Part shown: positions 62,095 through 64,000 of the stretch, in pieces | How the letters are laid out: every line of letters starts with the position of its first letter | Numbering within the stretch: position 1 is the stretch's first letter | NCBI GenBank assembly: GCA_014843695.1 | Contig: CM026386.1 | Span: forward strand, 90,803,152-90,867,151 | Direction: 5' to 3' | Source: Archivesica marissinica | Taxonomy: Eukaryota; Mollusca; Bivalvia; Venerida; Vesicomyidae | DNA length: 64,000 bases | Notes under the pieces: generated by a model | Databases searched by the model: none | What the model saw: the letters and a program-made list of their open reading frames with translations, nothing else | Told to the model about the DNA's origin: nothing | Position numbers and translations under genes: made by a program

Positions 62095-64000
62095 AAGCAG
62101 TATGCTACCACACTAGGCATTTCCCTAGACTATGCAAGCAGTATGCTACCACACTAGACATTTCCCTAGACTATGCAAGCAGTATGCTACCACACTAGTC
62201 ATTTCCCTATATTATGCAAGCAGTATGCTACCACACTAGGTATTTCCCTAGACTATGCATTATGCTACCACACTAGGCATTCACTAGACCATGCAAGCAG
62301 TATGCTACCACACTAGGAATTCCCCTAGACTATGCAAGCAGTATGCTACCACATTAGTCATTTCCCTAGAATATGCAAGCAGTATGCTACCACACTAGGC
62401 ATTTCCCTAGACCATGCAAGCAGTATGCTACCACACTAGGCATTCCCTAGACTATGCAAGCAGTATCATACCACACTAGGTATTTCCCTAGACTATGCAA
62501 GCAGTATGCTACCACACTAGACATTTCCCTAGACTATGCAAGCAGGATGATACCACACTAGGCATTTCCCTAGACTATGCAAGCAGTATGCTACCACACT
62601 AGGTAATCCCTAGACTATGCTATTGTATGCTACTACACTAGGCATTTCCCTAGACTATGCAAGCAGTATGCTACCACACTAGGCATTTCCCTAGACTATG
62701 CAAGCAGTATGATACCACACTAGTCATTTCCCTAGACTATGCAAGCAGTATGCTACCACACTAGGTAATCCCTAGACTATGCAATTGTATGCTACTACAC
62801 TAGGCATTTCCCTAGACTATGCAAGCAGTATGCTACCACACTAGGTAATCCCTAGACTATGCTATTGTATGCTACTACACTAGGCATTTCCCTAGACTAT
62901 GCAAGCAGTATGCTACCACACTAGGTAATCCCTAGACTATGCAATTGTATGCTACTACACTAGGCATTCCCTAGACTATGCAAGCAGTATGCTACCACAC
63001 TAGGCATTCCCTAGACTATGGAAGCAGTATGCTACCACACTAGGTATTTCCCTAGATTATGCAAGCAGTATGCTACCACATTAGTCATTTCCCTAGACTA
63101 TGCAAGCAGTATGCTACCACACTAGGTATTTCCCTAGATTATGCAAGCAGTATGCTACCACACTAGGTATTTCCCTAGATTATGCAAGCAGTATGCTACC
63201 ACACTAGGTATTTCCCTAGACTATGCAAGCAGTATGCCACCACATTTGGCATTCCCTAGACGATGCAAGCAGTATGCTACCACACTAGGTATTTCCCTAG
63301 ACTATGAAAGCAGTATGCTACCACACTAGTCATTTCCCTAGACTATGCAAGCAGTATGCTACCACACTAGGCATTCCCTAGACTATGCAAGCCGTATGCT
63401 ACAACACTAGGTATATCCCTAGACTATGCATGCAGTATGCTACCACACTAGGCATTTCCCTAGACTATGCAAGCCGTATGCTACCACACTAGGTATTTCC
63501 CTAGACTATGCAAGCCGTATGCTACCACACTAGGCATTCCCTAGACTATGCAAGCCGTATGCTACCACACTAGGTATTTCCCTAGACTATGCAAGCCGTA
63601 TGCTACCACACTAGGTATTTCCCTAGACTATGCAAGAAGTATGCTACCACACTAGGTATTTCCCTAGACTACGCAAGCAGTATGCTACCACACTAGGCAT
63701 TTCCCTAGACTATACAAGCGTATGCTACCACACTAGGTATTTCCATGACTATCAGCAGTATGCCACCACATTAGGCTTCCCTACTATGCAAGCAGTATGC
63801 TACCACACTGGTATTTCCCTAGACTATGCATGCAGTATGCTACCACACTAGGCATTTCCCTAGACTATGCAAGCAGTATGCTACCACACTAGGCATTCCA
63901 TAGACTATGCAAGCAGTATGCTACCACACTAGGTATTTCCCTAGACTATGCAAGCAGTATGCTACCACACTAGGCATTTCCCTAGACTATGCAAGCAGTA
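62095..64000. repeat. 41-bp satellite, about 46 copies, runs off the window
   Basis: TATGCTACCA recurs at 62101 and 62142. The unit is CTAGACTATGCAAGCAGTAT plus GCTACCACACTAGGCATTTCC. A variant pair (GGTAATCCCTAGACTATGC, then ATTGTATGCTACTACAC) repeats as a block three times between about 62600 and 62960, which is a local higher-order unit. CCCTAG and CTAG palindromes occur in each copy. The ORFs at 63141 and 63630 are repeat artefacts. Confidence 0.95.

Overview
The window looks like repeat-dominated, AT-rich DNA from an animal, most likely a bivalve mollusc. There are no operons or bacterial-type genes. Coding signal is in short exons with GT/AG borders, in broken non-LTR retrotransposons and DNA transposons, and in tRNA-derived SINEs whose central and tail sequences resemble those I know from bivalve genomes. 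The organism call is an inference from repeat and exon style, not from a diagnostic gene. One gap of exactly 1000 N (22822-23821) marks a scaffold join.

Layout. 79-345: one Ig-like exon fragment (+). 1484-4480: an almost complete TTAA-flanked DNA transposon of Kolobok type, with 46-bp terminal inverted repeats and a frameshifted transposase. 5390-20987: a 61-bp satellite with higher-order structure, split by a LINE at 8237-11926 carrying endonuclease and reverse transcriptase. 21310-22056: a SINE and a MITE-like element. 23833-35155: about 11.3 kb of a 28-bp satellite, which abuts a 53-bp satellite (35156-35974). 36524-40817: remnants of two LINE families and a minisatellite. 41790-44646: three consecutive minisatellites (22, about 22 and 33 bp) that share a core and produce very long but meaningless ORFs. 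44776-45060: a full-length tRNA-derived SINE. 62095-64000: a 41-bp satellite running off the window.

The only plausible host gene lies on the minus strand between about 60.8 and 50.2 kb. A signal-peptide exon (60765-60813) joins in compatible phase to a phase 1-1 Ig exon (59920-60228) that has lost both canonical cysteines. It is followed by half-Ig exons at 54774-54868, 54039-54197 and 50270-50408. This suggests a secreted or membrane Ig-superfamily protein. The same area holds an old, diverged duplication with copies about 11.2 kb apart (46.74-47.37 and 57.89-58.64 kb), several SINEs, LINE scraps and a fragment resembling a packaging-type ATPase.

No clearly new biological system is evident. 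The items most worth following are the Kolobok-type element with its internal foldback and 55-codon ORF, the 23-bp exact match between that element and the Ig exon, the nested satellite architecture, and the cysteine-less Ig exon with its signal-peptide exon.
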